DNA of 64,000 bases from Curvibacter cyanobacteriorum (GTDB taxonomy: Bacteria; Pseudomonadota; Gammaproteobacteria; Burkholderiales; Burkholderiaceae_C). Every line of letters starts with the position of its first letter. Position 1 is the first letter of the stretch. The notes under the pieces were generated by a model, which searched no databases, had not been told where the DNA came from, and worked only from the letters and a program-made list of their open reading frames with translations. The DNA lies in contig NZ_JAQSIP010000004.1 of NCBI RefSeq assembly GCF_028649475.1, positions 124,001-188,000 on the forward strand, written 5' to 3'. This document shows positions 51,549 to 61,186 of this stretch, one piece after another. The translations under genes were made by a program, and so were the position numbers.

Positions 51549-52829
51549 TCAGTCGGTCGGCAGTGACAGGGCCTGGGCGACCGCCCGGCTGCGCGCCTGT
51601 TGCACCGCGGCGCCCACGGCCGGGCCTTGCAGGCCCCGGGCGGCGGCCTGCGCGGCGACGCTGGCGGTCTCCACCGACAGCGCTGCGGCCAGGGCCTGGC
51701 GCAGCCTCGCGGCCTGCGGGTAGGCTGCTTCCGACAGGCCCAGCCGACCCCGGGCATCGCATTCGCAGGCCTGCAAGATGTCCTCAAAGCGCGCGGGCTT
51801 GCGGATCGCATCGCAGCGCTCCAGCAGGCGCATCAGCGCACTGGCGCCAAAGTCGAGGCTGCGGTGCAGGTTGCCGTGTTCGCGTGCCACCACGTCGGCC
51901 AGTTCCTTGCAGTCGATGGGCACGCGCAGGCGGGCGCTGACGGCTTTGAGCAGGCGGGCGCTGCGCTCCTCGTGCCCGATGTGGCGTGGCAGCACGTCGG
52001 CCGGCGTGTTGCCCTTGCCCAGGTCGTGGCCCAGGCAGGCGTAGCGCACCGCGAGCGGGGCCTGCAGGCGGGCCGCCATGTCCAGCACCATCATGACGTG
52101 CACGCCGGTGTCGATCTCGGGGTGGTAGTCCGCACGCTGTGGCACGCCCCAGAGGCGGTCCAGTTCGGGCAGCAGGCGCTGCAGGGCGCCACAGGCGCGC
52201 AGCACCTCGAACATGCGCGAAGGCCGTTCGCTCATCAGGCCGCGGGCCAGTTCCTGCCAGACGCGTTCGGGCACCAGGTGGTCGACCTCGCCGTCGTCCA
52301 CCATCTCCCGCATCAGCGCCAGGGTTTCCGGCGCCACCGTGAAGTCGGTCAGGCGCGCGGCAAAGCGGGCCAGGCGTAGGATGCGCACCGGGTCCTCGCG
52401 GAAGGCCGGCGTGACATGGCGCAGCACGCGCTGGCGCAGGTCGCGTTCACCGCCCCAGGGGTCGATCAGCTGCCCGCTGCCCGCGGGCGGGTCGGACAGG
52501 CGGCCGCTGGCCAGCGCCGGGTGCACCGCCTGGGCGATGGCATTGACCGTCAGGTCGCGGCGCGCCAGGTCTTCTTCGAGGCTCACCTCGGGCGAAGCGT
52601 GGACCGTGAAGCCCTTGTAGCCATGACCGCTTTTGCGTTCGGTGCGGGCCAGCGCGTACTCCTCGTGGGTGACGGGGTGGAGAAAGACCGGAAAGTCCTT
52701 GCCCACCGGCACGAAGCCGTGGCCGCTCATGGCCTCGGGGGTGGCCCCCACCACGACCCAGTCGCGGTCCTGTACCGGCAAGCCCAGCAGGGCGTCGCGG
52801 ATGGCCCCACCCACCAAATAAATCTGCAT
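51549..52829 (-). CDS. cca: CCA-adding tRNA nucleotidyltransferase (with HD domain)
   Basis: A 426-residue class II enzyme that adds or repairs the tRNA CCA end. Head motif VGGAIRDALLG and LARRDLTVNAIAQAV with catalytic Asp residues; the HD domain (YACLGHDLGKG) is the multifunctional phosphodiesterase/phosphatase type found in beta- and gammaproteobacteria. ATG 52829 is 17 bp after the GST stop, indicating an operon. Confidence 0.95.
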   Translation of the reverse strand: MQIYLVGGAIRDALLGLPVQDRDWVVVGATPEAMSGHGFVPVGKDFPVFLHPVTHEEYALARTERKSGHGYKGFTVHASPEVSLEEDLARRDLTVNAIAQAVHPALASGRLSDPPAGSGQLIDPWGGERDLRQRVLRHVTPAFREDPVRILRLARFAARLTDFTVAPETLALMREMVDDGEVDHLVPERVWQELARGLMSERPSRMFEVLRACGALQRLLPELDRLWGVPQRADYHPEIDTGVHVMMVLDMAARLQAPLAVRYACLGHDLGKGNTPADVLPRHIGHEERSARLLKAVSARLRVPIDCKELADVVAREHGNLHRSLDFGASALMRLLERCDAIRKPARFEDILQACECDARGRLGLSEAAYPQAARLRQALAAALSVETASVAAQAAARGLQGPAVGAAVQQARSRAVAQALSLPTD

Positions 52830-52846
52830 CCGATCGGGCTCCAGCG

Positions 52847-53530
52847 TCAGCGTTGGACGCGGTAGGGTTCTTCGAAGTCGAGGAAGTCGTTCTCTGCCAG
52901 GGCGTCCTGGATCCAGGCTTGCACGCCAGGCAGGGCGCGCACGCGCTCCACATAGGCCGCCACGGGCTCGGACAGCGGCAGGCGGTAGGTGTGCAGGCGC
53001 ATGCAGACCGGCGCAAAGTAGGCGTCGGCGACGCTGAACTCGCCAAACAGCATCGGGCCGCCGTGCTGGCTCAGCGCATCGGTCCACAGCTCGCTCAGGC
53101 GGGCCACGTCGTGGCGCACCGCGGCCTGGTCGCGCCAGACCAGCGCCCCGATGTCGGGCAGCTGGGCCTCGATGTTCATGGGGCAATGGCTGCGCAGGGC
53201 GCTGAAGCCCGAGTGCATTTCGGCGCACAGGCTGCGCGCGCGCGCCCGCGCCTTGCGCTCGCTGGGCCACAGGGCTTTTTCGGGAAAGGCCTCGGCCAGG
53301 TACTCGGCGATCGACAGCGTGTCCCAGATGGCGAGGTCGCCGTCCAGCAGCACCGGCACCTTGCCGGCCACCTTGAGCCGGGCCAGCGCGCGCTTGAAGC
53401 CCGAGTCCGGCGCAAAGGAGTCAAACCGCACCTTGACCTCTTCGAACTCGATGCCGGTCTGGCGCAGCAGCACCCAGGGCCGCATCGACCAGGAGGAGTA
53501 GTTCTTGTTGCCAATCACCAGTTTGAGCAT
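52847..53530 (-). CDS. Glutathione S-transferase family protein
   Basis: A 227-residue GST: thioredoxin fold start KLVIGNKNYSSWSMRPWVLL with the active Ser, cis-Pro in KVPVLLDGD, and an all-alpha C-terminal half. The NYSSWS motif marks a subgroup widespread in proteobacteria. Substrate unknown. GGAGAA lies before the ATG at 53530. Upstream of cca. Confidence 0.88.
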   Translation of the reverse strand: MLKLVIGNKNYSSWSMRPWVLLRQTGIEFEEVKVRFDSFAPDSGFKRALARLKVAGKVPVLLDGDLAIWDTLSIAEYLAEAFPEKALWPSERKARARARSLCAEMHSGFSALRSHCPMNIEAQLPDIGALVWRDQAAVRHDVARLSELWTDALSQHGGPMLFGEFSVADAYFAPVCMRLHTYRLPLSEPVAAYVERVRALPGVQAWIQDALAENDFLDFEEPYRVQR

Positions 53531-53637
53531 GGGGTTCTCCACAAAATGGCCCGCCAGTCCCGACCCAGCCAGCCTGGGCGGCGACAGTGAGGCGTGCATG
53601 ATGCCATGGGCAGCGGCTTGGCTTTGTAGCACTCTCT

Positions 53638-53649
53638 TACACTTGAGGC
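53638..53649 (+). promoter_or_regulatory. Candidate leaderless -10 box of the diguanylate cyclase gene
   Basis: TACACT (53638-53643), TGAGGC, ATG at 53650. TGAGG could alternatively act as a very close Shine-Dalgarno. Confidence 0.35.
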
Positions 53650-55566
53650 ATGCAAGAGCGGCTTTCCCCCAGTGGCCAGCGGACCCTGGCGGGCGTCCGC
53701 CCCGGGGGCTGGGCGTGGCCGGGCGCCCGGACCGGGCTGGCCTTGGCGCGGCGTGTGCTGCGGGCTGGCGGTTGGGGTGGGCTGGGGCTGATCCTGCTGC
53801 TCTGGTTGGGGCTGGCGGCCGCCGTGCCCCCGGACCGGGCCAACCCGCCCTCGACGCCCGCCGCCGCAACCCGACCGGTGCCCGTGGTGACCTTGCAGAC
53901 CGGGGCCCAGGGCGTGCCCTTGACCGGGGCCGTGGCCCACTTGGTCGACGCCTCCGGCACCCTGACGGTGGACGATGTGCGCGGTGCCGCGCACGCCCCG
54001 CGCTGGGCCTACCCCAGCGAACCCGTGCGCACCGCCATGGACGTGCGCGCCCACTGGTTCAAGGTGCAGCTGCGCCACCCGGGCGGCGATGGCGACTGGT
54101 TGCTGGCCGTGCCCTCGGTGGCCGCGCGTGAACTGAGCTTTCATGGGCCGTTCGACGCCCACGGCCTGGCCCTGGCCGCGCCCGTGCACACCGGCATCGC
54201 CTACCCCTACAGCACGCGCCCGCTGCAGGCCGAACGCATGGTGTTCCGCTTTCGCCTGCACACGCCGGGCGAGTACACGGTCTACCTGCGTGCGGTCTCG
54301 ACCATCGGGCAGGTGTATGCCCTGAGCGCCTGGGACACCGGCGACTACCTGGCCGGTGTGCAGACCAAGCGCCTGTTCGACGGCCTCAGCTACGGCATCT
54401 TGCTCGGCATGCTGATTTACAACCTGGCCTTGATGCTGCTGTTCCGAGACCGGGTCTACGGCTACTACCTGCTCAACTGTTTCTTTGCGCTGTTCTCGAT
54501 CGCCAGCTTCAACGGCCATGTGGCCCGCTACCTCTGGCCCGACCAGCCGGTCCTGGCCGAATGGGCCTATGTGCTGGGGCCGGCGTTCTGGATCACCGGG
54601 GGCGCCTTGTTTGCGCGGCGTTTTCTGGACTTGGCGCGCTTTGCCCCGTGGATCGACCGTTTCTTGCTGGCCCTGGTCGGCGGGCTCACGCTGGCGGTGC
54701 TGTTGGCCGGGCTGTGGCCCCTGTGGTGGCTGGTGCTGGCCACCGAGTTGGGGGCCATGTGCGGTGCAGTGGCCGCGTTGACCGGGGCGGTGATCGGTTT
54801 CCGCCGGGGCTTCCGGCCCGCCGGGCTGTACATCGCGGGCCTGCTGCTGTTGTTTGTGGCGGTGTTTGTGCTGATCCTGTCCAACCGCGGCCTGCTGCCC
54901 TGGAGTCCGCTGCACCTCAATGTGCTGCAACTGGGCGTGGCGGCGGAGCTGGTGGTGTTTTCGCTGGCGCTGGGCACCCGCATCCGGGTCATGCGCCGGG
55001 CCCAGCGCGAACTCAACGCCCGGGCCGAGCAACTGGCGCAGGCCGCCGAAACCGACAGCCTGACCGGGGTGGCCAACCGGGCCGGCCTGGGGCAGGCCGC
55101 ATCGCGCCTGCTGGTGGGGTCACGCCAGCACGCGCTCATGCTGCTGGACCTCGACCAGTTCAAGCCCATCAACGACCAACACGGCCACGAGGCCGGGGAT
55201 GCCGTGCTGGTGGCGGTGGCGCAGCGCTTGCAGGCCCAGCTACGCCCCAGCGACCTGGTGGCCCGCCTGGGCGGCGATGAGTTCGTCATTTTGCTGGCCG
55301 AGGTGCACGAGCGCCCGCGCCTGAGCGTGCTGGCCGAGCGCCTGTTGCAGGCCTTGCAGCACCCGGTGCCCTGGAAGGGGCAGCTGTTGCGGGTTCAGGC
55401 CAGCCTGGGGGTGGCGCGCTTTCCGCTGGACGGGCGCAACCTGATCGAGTTGCAACGCGCCGCCGACCGTGCCATGTACCACGTCAAGCAGTCGGGCCAG
55501 CCCGGGCATGCCTTCCACGAGGACCTGCCCGACGGCTATGCGACCCTGCCAGCGCCGCTGTTCTGA
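53650..55566 (+). CDS. 7TMR-DISM membrane diguanylate cyclase
   Basis: A 638-residue inner-membrane sensor. An N-terminal hydrophobic anchor, a periplasmic DISM-type sensing domain (about 80-240), seven hydrophobic spans (about 245-445), a short coiled linker and a GGDEF domain with intact RLGGDEF (541-545). RPSD five residues before GGDEF is an intact c-di-GMP inhibitory site. It should make c-di-GMP in response to an external carbohydrate-like ligand (family inference). Confidence 0.9.
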   Translation: MQERLSPSGQRTLAGVRPGGWAWPGARTGLALARRVLRAGGWGGLGLILLLWLGLAAAVPPDRANPPSTPAAATRPVPVVTLQTGAQGVPLTGAVAHLVDASGTLTVDDVRGAAHAPRWAYPSEPVRTAMDVRAHWFKVQLRHPGGDGDWLLAVPSVAARELSFHGPFDAHGLALAAPVHTGIAYPYSTRPLQAERMVFRFRLHTPGEYTVYLRAVSTIGQVYALSAWDTGDYLAGVQTKRLFDGLSYGILLGMLIYNLALMLLFRDRVYGYYLLNCFFALFSIASFNGHVARYLWPDQPVLAEWAYVLGPAFWITGGALFARRFLDLARFAPWIDRFLLALVGGLTLAVLLAGLWPLWWLVLATELGAMCGAVAALTGAVIGFRRGFRPAGLYIAGLLLLFVAVFVLILSNRGLLPWSPLHLNVLQLGVAAELVVFSLALGTRIRVMRRAQRELNARAEQLAQAAETDSLTGVANRAGLGQAASRLLVGSRQHALMLLDLDQFKPINDQHGHEAGDAVLVAVAQRLQAQLRPSDLVARLGGDEFVILLAEVHERPRLSVLAERLLQALQHPVPWKGQLLRVQASLGVARFPLDGRNLIELQRAADRAMYHVKQSGQPGHAFHEDLPDGYATLPAPLF

Positions 55567-55650
55567 GGCGAGCCGAGCCGCCGCCTGCGGGGGGCCGTGA
55601 GGCCAGCGCGCGGCGGCCGGCCGCTTGGTTGGCCGGGGCGGTGGGCTCGC

Positions 55651-56226
55651 TCAGCCCACCGGCCAGACCACGCCGTTGTCGTTGAGGATCGCGTCCAGCG
55701 GCAGGTCGTGGGCCTCGGGCTCGAAGTCGGGCAGGAAGCCCTGCGTGTAGCCCAGCCCCACCGTCACCGGACGCGGTTCGAGGGCGGCCAGGGTGCGGTC
55801 GTAGAAGCCACCGCCATAGCCCAGCCGGTAGCCGCCCGGGCCGTAGCCCACGCAGGGCACAAACAGCAGGGTGGGCACGATCAGCTCGGTGTCCTTGGGC
55901 TTGGGGATGCCGTAGGCGTCCTCTTCCATGGGGCAGCCCGGGTACCAGGCGTGGAAGGTCAGCGTCTTGTGCACCTTGTCGACCACGGGCAGGCCGATGC
56001 GGCGCGGCTGCGGCTCGCCTTGCAGCTCGCCGTCTTCCTTCCAGCGGTGCAGTGCGGGCAGGGGGTCAAATTCACCCTTGATGGGCCAATAGGCGCCAAT
56101 GACGGCGTCGGGACGCCCCACCAACCAGATGCGCATCACCCGCTGCAGCAGTTCTGCGCGTTCCAGCCGGTCGGGCATGTTCAGGCGTTGCTCGATGAGT
56201 GCCTTGCGAACCGCTAACTTGTCCAT
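55651..56226 (-). CDS. fau: 5-Formyltetrahydrofolate cyclo-ligase
   Basis: A 191-residue enzyme that turns 5-formyl-THF into 5,10-methenyl-THF with ATP. Motif GYGPGGYRLGYGGGFYDRTL is diagnostic; N-terminal RKALIEQRLNM fits. GAGGGAA precedes the ATG. Its start is only 9 bp from that of the divergent transglycosylase gene. Confidence 0.93.
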   Translation of the reverse strand: MDKLAVRKALIEQRLNMPDRLERAELLQRVMRIWLVGRPDAVIGAYWPIKGEFDPLPALHRWKEDGELQGEPQPRRIGLPVVDKVHKTLTFHAWYPGCPMEEDAYGIPKPKDTELIVPTLLFVPCVGYGPGGYRLGYGGGFYDRTLAALEPRPVTVGLGYTQGFLPDFEPEAHDLPLDAILNDNGVVWPVG

Positions 56227-56235
56227 AATTCCCTC
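56224..56235 (+). promoter_or_regulatory. Candidate leaderless -10 box of slt, overlapping the fau start codon
   Basis: CATAAT (56224-56229), TCCCTC, ATG at 56236. The first three bases are the complement of the fau ATG. Confidence 0.45.
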
Positions 56236-58218
56236 ATGTATCTACAGAAGATTTTGACATCGGTTCTGACCTGCGTGGTCATGGGCTCTTTTTCGGGCCT
56301 GGCCAGCGCCCAGAACCGGGGCGACGATGTGTTGCTCGACATGAGCCAGGCCTTCCGCAAAGGCGACCGCAAAAAGCTCACCCAACTGCTGCCCCAGGCC
56401 CGGGGCCATGCGCTCGAACCCTGGGCCGCCTACTGGGAGCTGCGCGCCCGGCTCGGCGAGGCCAGCAGCGAGGACGTCGAGGCGTTTCTGGCCCGCTATG
56501 TGGGCACCTACCAGGAAGACCGCCTGCGCAACGACTGGTTGCTGCTGCTGGGTCAGCGCCGCGACTGGGCCGGGTTTGCGGCCCAGTACCCGTTCTACCG
56601 CATGGGCGATGACCGCGAGGTCAAGTGCTACGGCCTGCTGGTCGACTACCTCAAGGGCACGGCCTCGCCCCAGGTGGCCGACGAGGTGCGCCGCCTCTGG
56701 TACAGCCTGCGCGAAGCCGACGACGGCTGCACCCAGGCCGCGGGTCGCCTCTACGCCACCAAGCGCCTCAGCGCCACCGATGTGTGGCGCAAGGCCCGCC
56801 TCGCCACCGAAGCCAACCGCCCGCGCGCCGCGCGCAACGCCGTCGAGCTGGTGGCGCCCGATGCCATGGCTGAGCTGGCCCAGCTCAACGACAGCCCCGT
56901 GAAGTTCCTCGCCAAGCGGGTGGCCGCGCCCAGCCGGGTGCGCCAGGAGCTGGTGGTGCTGGCCCTGATCAAGATCGCTCAGACCGACCCCGACGCCGCG
57001 GCCAACCTGCTCGACACCCGCTGGGGCGTGCAGTTGCTGCCCGAGGAGCAGCACTGGGTGCTGGGCGTGATCGGCAAGCAACTGGCCATGAAGCTCGACA
57101 GCGACGCGATGCGCGTGCTGGCCAAGGTCAACCGCGACAGCGACCTCAACGACGACCTGCTGGGCTGGAAGGTCCGGGCCGCGATGCGGGCCGGCCAATG
57201 GCGCCAGGCGCTGAGCGCGCTGCGCGCGATGAGCGACGAGGCCAGCCGGGACCCGACCTGGGTCTACTGGCGGGCGCGGGCCCAACTGGCCCTGGCCCGC
57301 ACGGAGGAGGCCCGCCAGGAGGCCTTGCAGCCACTGCAGTCGATGGCCGGCCCGCGCGGCTTCTATGAGCAACTCGCGCTCGAAGAACTGGGCCAGCGCA
57401 TCACCTTGCCGCCGCGCCCGGTGCCCCTGTCGGCCGAAGAAAAAGACGCCGCGCGCCAGAACGCGGGCCTGAACCGCGCCCTCTACGCGATCGCCCTGGG
57501 CCTGCGCGCAGAAGGCAACCGCGAATGGAACTACACCACCAACCTGCACAGCCCCGGGGGCATGGGGGACCGCGAATTGCTGGCCGCCGCCGACTTCGCG
57601 TGCCAGCGCGAGGTCTGGGACCGCTGCATCAACACCAGCGAACGCACCCGCAGCATCGCCGACTACGAGCAGCGCTACCCCATGCCCTTCCGTGACCAGG
57701 TGCTGCGCCGCAGCCGCGACATCGGGCTCGACCCGGCCTATGTCTATGGCCTGATCCGCCAGGAAAGCCGCTTCATCATGGACGCCCGCTCCGGCGTGGG
57801 GGCGTCGGGCCTGATGCAGGTGATGCCGGCCACCGCGCGCTGGACCGCCAAGAAGATCGGCCTGACCAGCTTCACGCCCGACCAACTGTCCGATCGCGAC
57901 ACCAACATCGCGATTGGCACGGCCTACCTCAAGCTCGCGCTGGACGACTTTGGGGGCTCGATGCCGATGGCCGCGGCCGCCTACAACGCGGGGCCGGGCC
58001 GCCCACGCAACTGGCGCAACGGGCCGGTGCTGGACGCCGCGATCTGGGCCGAGAACATCCCGTTCCACGAGACCCGCGACTACGTCAAAAAGGTGCTCGC
58101 CAACACCACCGCCTACGCGGCGTTGATCACCGGCCAGCCCCAGTCGCTGAAAGCCCGGCTGGGCATGGTGGGCCCGCGCGACGAGCGCATCCCCGAGCCC
58201 AACGCCGACCTGCCCTGA
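56236..58218 (+). CDS. slt: Soluble lytic murein transglycosylase
   Basis: A 660-residue periplasmic enzyme. Signal peptide MYLQKILTSVLTCVVMGSFS with cleavage near LASAQ, a long superhelical alpha-domain (about 30-470) and the Slt catalytic domain with Glu510 in IRQESRF, GASGLMQVMPATA and AAYNAGPGRP. It cleaves glycan strands to 1,6-anhydro products. No Shine-Dalgarno is present. Confidence 0.94.
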   Translation: MYLQKILTSVLTCVVMGSFSGLASAQNRGDDVLLDMSQAFRKGDRKKLTQLLPQARGHALEPWAAYWELRARLGEASSEDVEAFLARYVGTYQEDRLRNDWLLLLGQRRDWAGFAAQYPFYRMGDDREVKCYGLLVDYLKGTASPQVADEVRRLWYSLREADDGCTQAAGRLYATKRLSATDVWRKARLATEANRPRAARNAVELVAPDAMAELAQLNDSPVKFLAKRVAAPSRVRQELVVLALIKIAQTDPDAAANLLDTRWGVQLLPEEQHWVLGVIGKQLAMKLDSDAMRVLAKVNRDSDLNDDLLGWKVRAAMRAGQWRQALSALRAMSDEASRDPTWVYWRARAQLALARTEEARQEALQPLQSMAGPRGFYEQLALEELGQRITLPPRPVPLSAEEKDAARQNAGLNRALYAIALGLRAEGNREWNYTTNLHSPGGMGDRELLAAADFACQREVWDRCINTSERTRSIADYEQRYPMPFRDQVLRRSRDIGLDPAYVYGLIRQESRFIMDARSGVGASGLMQVMPATARWTAKKIGLTSFTPDQLSDRDTNIAIGTAYLKLALDDFGGSMPMAAAAYNAGPGRPRNWRNGPVLDAAIWAENIPFHETRDYVKKVLANTTAYAALITGQPQSLKARLGMVGPRDERIPEPNADLP

Positions 58219-58315
58219 GCGGCCGGCTGCGGCTGGCGTGGGGCGTCCCTTGGGTGCTCCGGTGCGCGAGGGGCCGGGTGAACGGGCCTGCGCAGCGCCG
58301 GGCCCCGGCCGACCG

Positions 58316-58339
58316 CCGGCGTGTCCTGGTGCACGCCGG
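58316..58339. promoter_or_regulatory. Stem-loop in the slt/MBL convergent gap
   Basis: CCGGCGTG and CACGCCGG form a perfect 8-bp stem with an 8-nt loop. No T-run on either side; a Rho-dependent or 3'-end-stabilising hairpin is possible. Confidence 0.4.
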
Positions 58340-58350
58340 GCAGGCCCGCC

Positions 58351-59280
58351 TCAGAGGTTGAGCAGGCGCTCACCGTCCAGCCGCGCGGCCCCGGAGGCCA
58401 GCAACTGGCCCACCAGGTCGCGCAGCCAGGCGCCGTCAGGGGCCTGGCCCTGGCGCTGCGCCGCCGTCACCATGTAGGGGGTGCGCTGCATCCACCGGGC
58501 GAGGTCGGGCAGGTCGATCTGCTGCCACTCGAGCAGCTTGAACTTGAGCAGCACCTTGGTCGCGTACTGCTGGTGCTTGTCGGGCTGGCGCTGAAAGCCG
58601 TCAAGGCGCCGACGTGCGACCTCGAGCGCGGCCGGGGCGTCGTGGAACACCGCCCCATGGCCCGGGATCACGGTGCGTGGCGCCAGCGACTCGATCAGGT
58701 CCAGCGTGGCCCCCACGGCGTCGAAGGCCGACTCGCCCTCCAGTTCAGGGAACACCACGCCAAAGCCGGTCTGCCACAGCGCGTCGGCCGAGATCAGGGT
58801 GCGCGTGGCGGGCTCGAAAAACACCACCGAATGCGGGTCATGACCCGGGGCGGCGTGCACCTGCCAGTCGGCCGCCCCCAGGCGCAGCGTCTGCCCGGGC
58901 TGCAACACGGCGTTGAAATGAAAGCGGGGGCAGTGTTGACCGGTGGCCTGGTAGCTGAGCCGGTCTTCGTCCCAGTGCCGCACCAGCTCGGCCTCGCCTG
59001 GCGGGATGGCCGTGTGCAAGCGCGGGTAGGCCGCCTGCAGCGCGGCATTGCCACCACAGTGGTCGCTGTGCAGGTGGGTGTTGAACAACTGGTCCAGCGG
59101 TTGCCCACCCAGCGCCTGGCCCACCAGGGCCAGGGTTTGGGCGCTGTGGCTGGCGTAGCCGCTGTCGATCAGGGCGCTGCCGTCGGGCCCGCGCAGCAGG
59201 ATGTTGTTGGCTGACAGCCAGCCGCGCTCGAAGACGGTGACGCCGTCGGGCAGGGCAGGCCGTTCGGTGGAGGCCGACAT
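58351..59280 (-). CDS. MBL-fold metallohydrolase
   Basis: A 309-residue metallo-beta-lactamase fold with NTHLHSDHCGGN (zinc site) and further ligands in HAAPGHDPHS and VIPGHGAVFHD. It begins 24 bp after the fadD stop, so the two are probably one operon; a thioesterase-like or lactone-cleaving role linked to fatty acids is conceivable but not shown. Confidence 0.85.
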   Translation of the reverse strand: MSASTERPALPDGVTVFERGWLSANNILLRGPDGSALIDSGYASHSAQTLALVGQALGGQPLDQLFNTHLHSDHCGGNAALQAAYPRLHTAIPPGEAELVRHWDEDRLSYQATGQHCPRFHFNAVLQPGQTLRLGAADWQVHAAPGHDPHSVVFFEPATRTLISADALWQTGFGVVFPELEGESAFDAVGATLDLIESLAPRTVIPGHGAVFHDAPAALEVARRRLDGFQRQPDKHQQYATKVLLKFKLLEWQQIDLPDLARWMQRTPYMVTAAQRQGQAPDGAWLRDLVGQLLASGAARLDGERLLNL

Positions 59281-59304
59281 GGGCGCTCGTTCGGGCTCGG
59301 GGCC

Positions 59305-60999
59305 TCAGTGGGCCGCCGCGCTGCTGCGCAGTTCACGGCGCAGGATCTTGCCCACATTGGTCTTGGGCAGGTCGGTGCGGAACTCGATGAACTTGGGCTG
59401 CTTGTAGCCGGTCAGGTTGTCGCGGCAGTAGCGCAGCACGTCGTCCTCGGTCAGGGCCGGGTCTTTGCGCACGATGAAGATCTTGATGGCCTCGCCCTGC
59501 TTGGCGTCGGGCACCCCGACGGCGGCGCATTCCAGCACGCCCGGGCACAGCGAGATCACTTGCTCCAGCTCGTTGGGGAAGACGTTGAAGCCGCTGACCA
59601 GGATCATGTCCTTCTTGCGGTCGATGATGCGGGTGTAGCCCTTTTCGTCCATCACGCCGATGTCGCCGGTGCGCATGAAGCCATCGGCGGTGAAGGCCTT
59701 GGCGTTCTCGGCGGGCTGCTGGTAGTAGCCGGTCATCACGTTCGGGCCCTTGATGCAGATCTCGCCCGACTGGCCTTGCGGCACGGTCTGGCCTGCGTCG
59801 TCCTTGATGGCGATGTCGATGCTGGGCAGCGGCAGGCCGATGGTGCCCGAGAAGCTGGTGCTGGTCACCGGGTTGTTGGTGCCGATCGCGCAGGTCTCGC
59901 TCATGCCCCAGCCTTCGACCATGGCCGAGCCGGTGGCCTCTTGCCAGGCCCGGGCCGTGCCCTCGGCCGCGGCCATGCCGCCCGCCTGGGACACGCACAG
60001 GTGCGAGAAATCCAGCGTTTTGAACTCGGGGTGCTGCAGCAGGGCGTTGAACAGCGTGTTGACCGCCGGCAGCATGTGGAAGGTGCGCTTCTTGAGCACC
60101 TGGATGAACTTGCCGATGTCGCGCGGGTTGGGGATCAGCGTCATGTGCGAGCCCTGGCGGATGGCCAGCATGCACAGGGTCAGCGCGAAGATGTGGTACA
60201 GCGGCAGCGCGGCGATGCTGTTGATCTTGGTGGGGTCGCCCACGCGCGCCAGCGCCGGGCGGAACCAGGCGTCGGCCTGCAAGGTGGCGGCCACGATGTT
60301 GCGGTGGGTCAGCACGGCGCCCTTGGACAGGCCGGTGGTGCCGCCGGTGTACTGCAGGAAGGCGATCGAGTCCAGCGTGTTGTTGGCGGCGCGCAGCGAG
60401 CGGCCGCGGCCTTGGGCCAAGGCCTTGCTGAACGGGGTGACGCTGCAGCGGTCGTTCTGCGGCAGTTGGTAGGCCGGCACCATCTTGACCAGGTGGCGCA
60501 CGGCGAAGGTGACCCAGGCGCCTTTGAGGCCGCCGAGCAGGTCGCCCATCGAGGTGAGCACCACCTCCTTGACCTCGGTTTTGTCGATCACCGCCTGCAG
60601 GGTGTGGGCGAAGTTCTCGAGGATCACGATGGCGCTGGCGCCCGAGTCCTTGAGTTGGTGCTCGAGTTCACGCGCGGTGTAGAGCGGGTTGACGTTCACG
60701 CAGGTGTAGCCCGCGCGCAGCACGGCCGCCATGGTGACGGCGAACTGCGGGATGTTGGGCAGCATGATGGCCACACGGGCGCCGGGCTCGAGACCGCGCG
60801 ACTGCAGCCACGCCCCCAGGGCGGTGGACAGGGCATCGAGCTCGCCATAGCTCATCCACACGTCCATGCAGACCGAAAACGGCTTGTCGGCGAATCGGCG
60901 GAAGGACTCCTCCAGCAATTGCGTCAGCGAGCCATATTGCTCGGGGTCGATCTCGGCGGGTACGGTGTCGGGGTAGTGCTTTAACCAGATGCGGTCCAT
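59305..60999 (-). CDS. fadD: Long-chain-fatty-acid-CoA ligase
   Basis: A 564-residue acyl-adenylating enzyme. P-loop YTGGTTGLSKGA, VEGWGMSET, and GFMRTGDIGVMDEKGY with the C-terminal hinge and catalytic Lys in TNVGKILRREL. It activates fatty acids for beta-oxidation at the inner membrane. AGGAG lies 6 nt before the ATG at 60999; the earlier in-frame ATG is discarded. Confidence 0.94.
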   Translation of the reverse strand: MDRIWLKHYPDTVPAEIDPEQYGSLTQLLEESFRRFADKPFSVCMDVWMSYGELDALSTALGAWLQSRGLEPGARVAIMLPNIPQFAVTMAAVLRAGYTCVNVNPLYTARELEHQLKDSGASAIVILENFAHTLQAVIDKTEVKEVVLTSMGDLLGGLKGAWVTFAVRHLVKMVPAYQLPQNDRCSVTPFSKALAQGRGRSLRAANNTLDSIAFLQYTGGTTGLSKGAVLTHRNIVAATLQADAWFRPALARVGDPTKINSIAALPLYHIFALTLCMLAIRQGSHMTLIPNPRDIGKFIQVLKKRTFHMLPAVNTLFNALLQHPEFKTLDFSHLCVSQAGGMAAAEGTARAWQEATGSAMVEGWGMSETCAIGTNNPVTSTSFSGTIGLPLPSIDIAIKDDAGQTVPQGQSGEICIKGPNVMTGYYQQPAENAKAFTADGFMRTGDIGVMDEKGYTRIIDRKKDMILVSGFNVFPNELEQVISLCPGVLECAAVGVPDAKQGEAIKIFIVRKDPALTEDDVLRYCRDNLTGYKQPKFIEFRTDLPKTNVGKILRRELRSSAAAH

Positions 61000-61186
61000 G
61001 TCGGTCTCCTTATCGCGCGATTCTGGATGCAGCGCAGCAAATCCCTTCATCGGGCTTGTCCTAGGTTGAAGGGCTCCGGGGTCTCTCAGGCGACAGAATC
61101 GGCCGCGCTCGGGGATGCAGCGCGCGGGGCGGCGGCGCCGCCTGAGTCATGCCATCATGCAGCCTCGTGTGGCCAAGGAGGGGTCG

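Noticed and set aside
59308..60984. A 558-codon plus-strand frame opposite fadD
   Set aside because: Exact antisense of a conserved ligase gene, low-complexity Val/Gly/His-rich translation.
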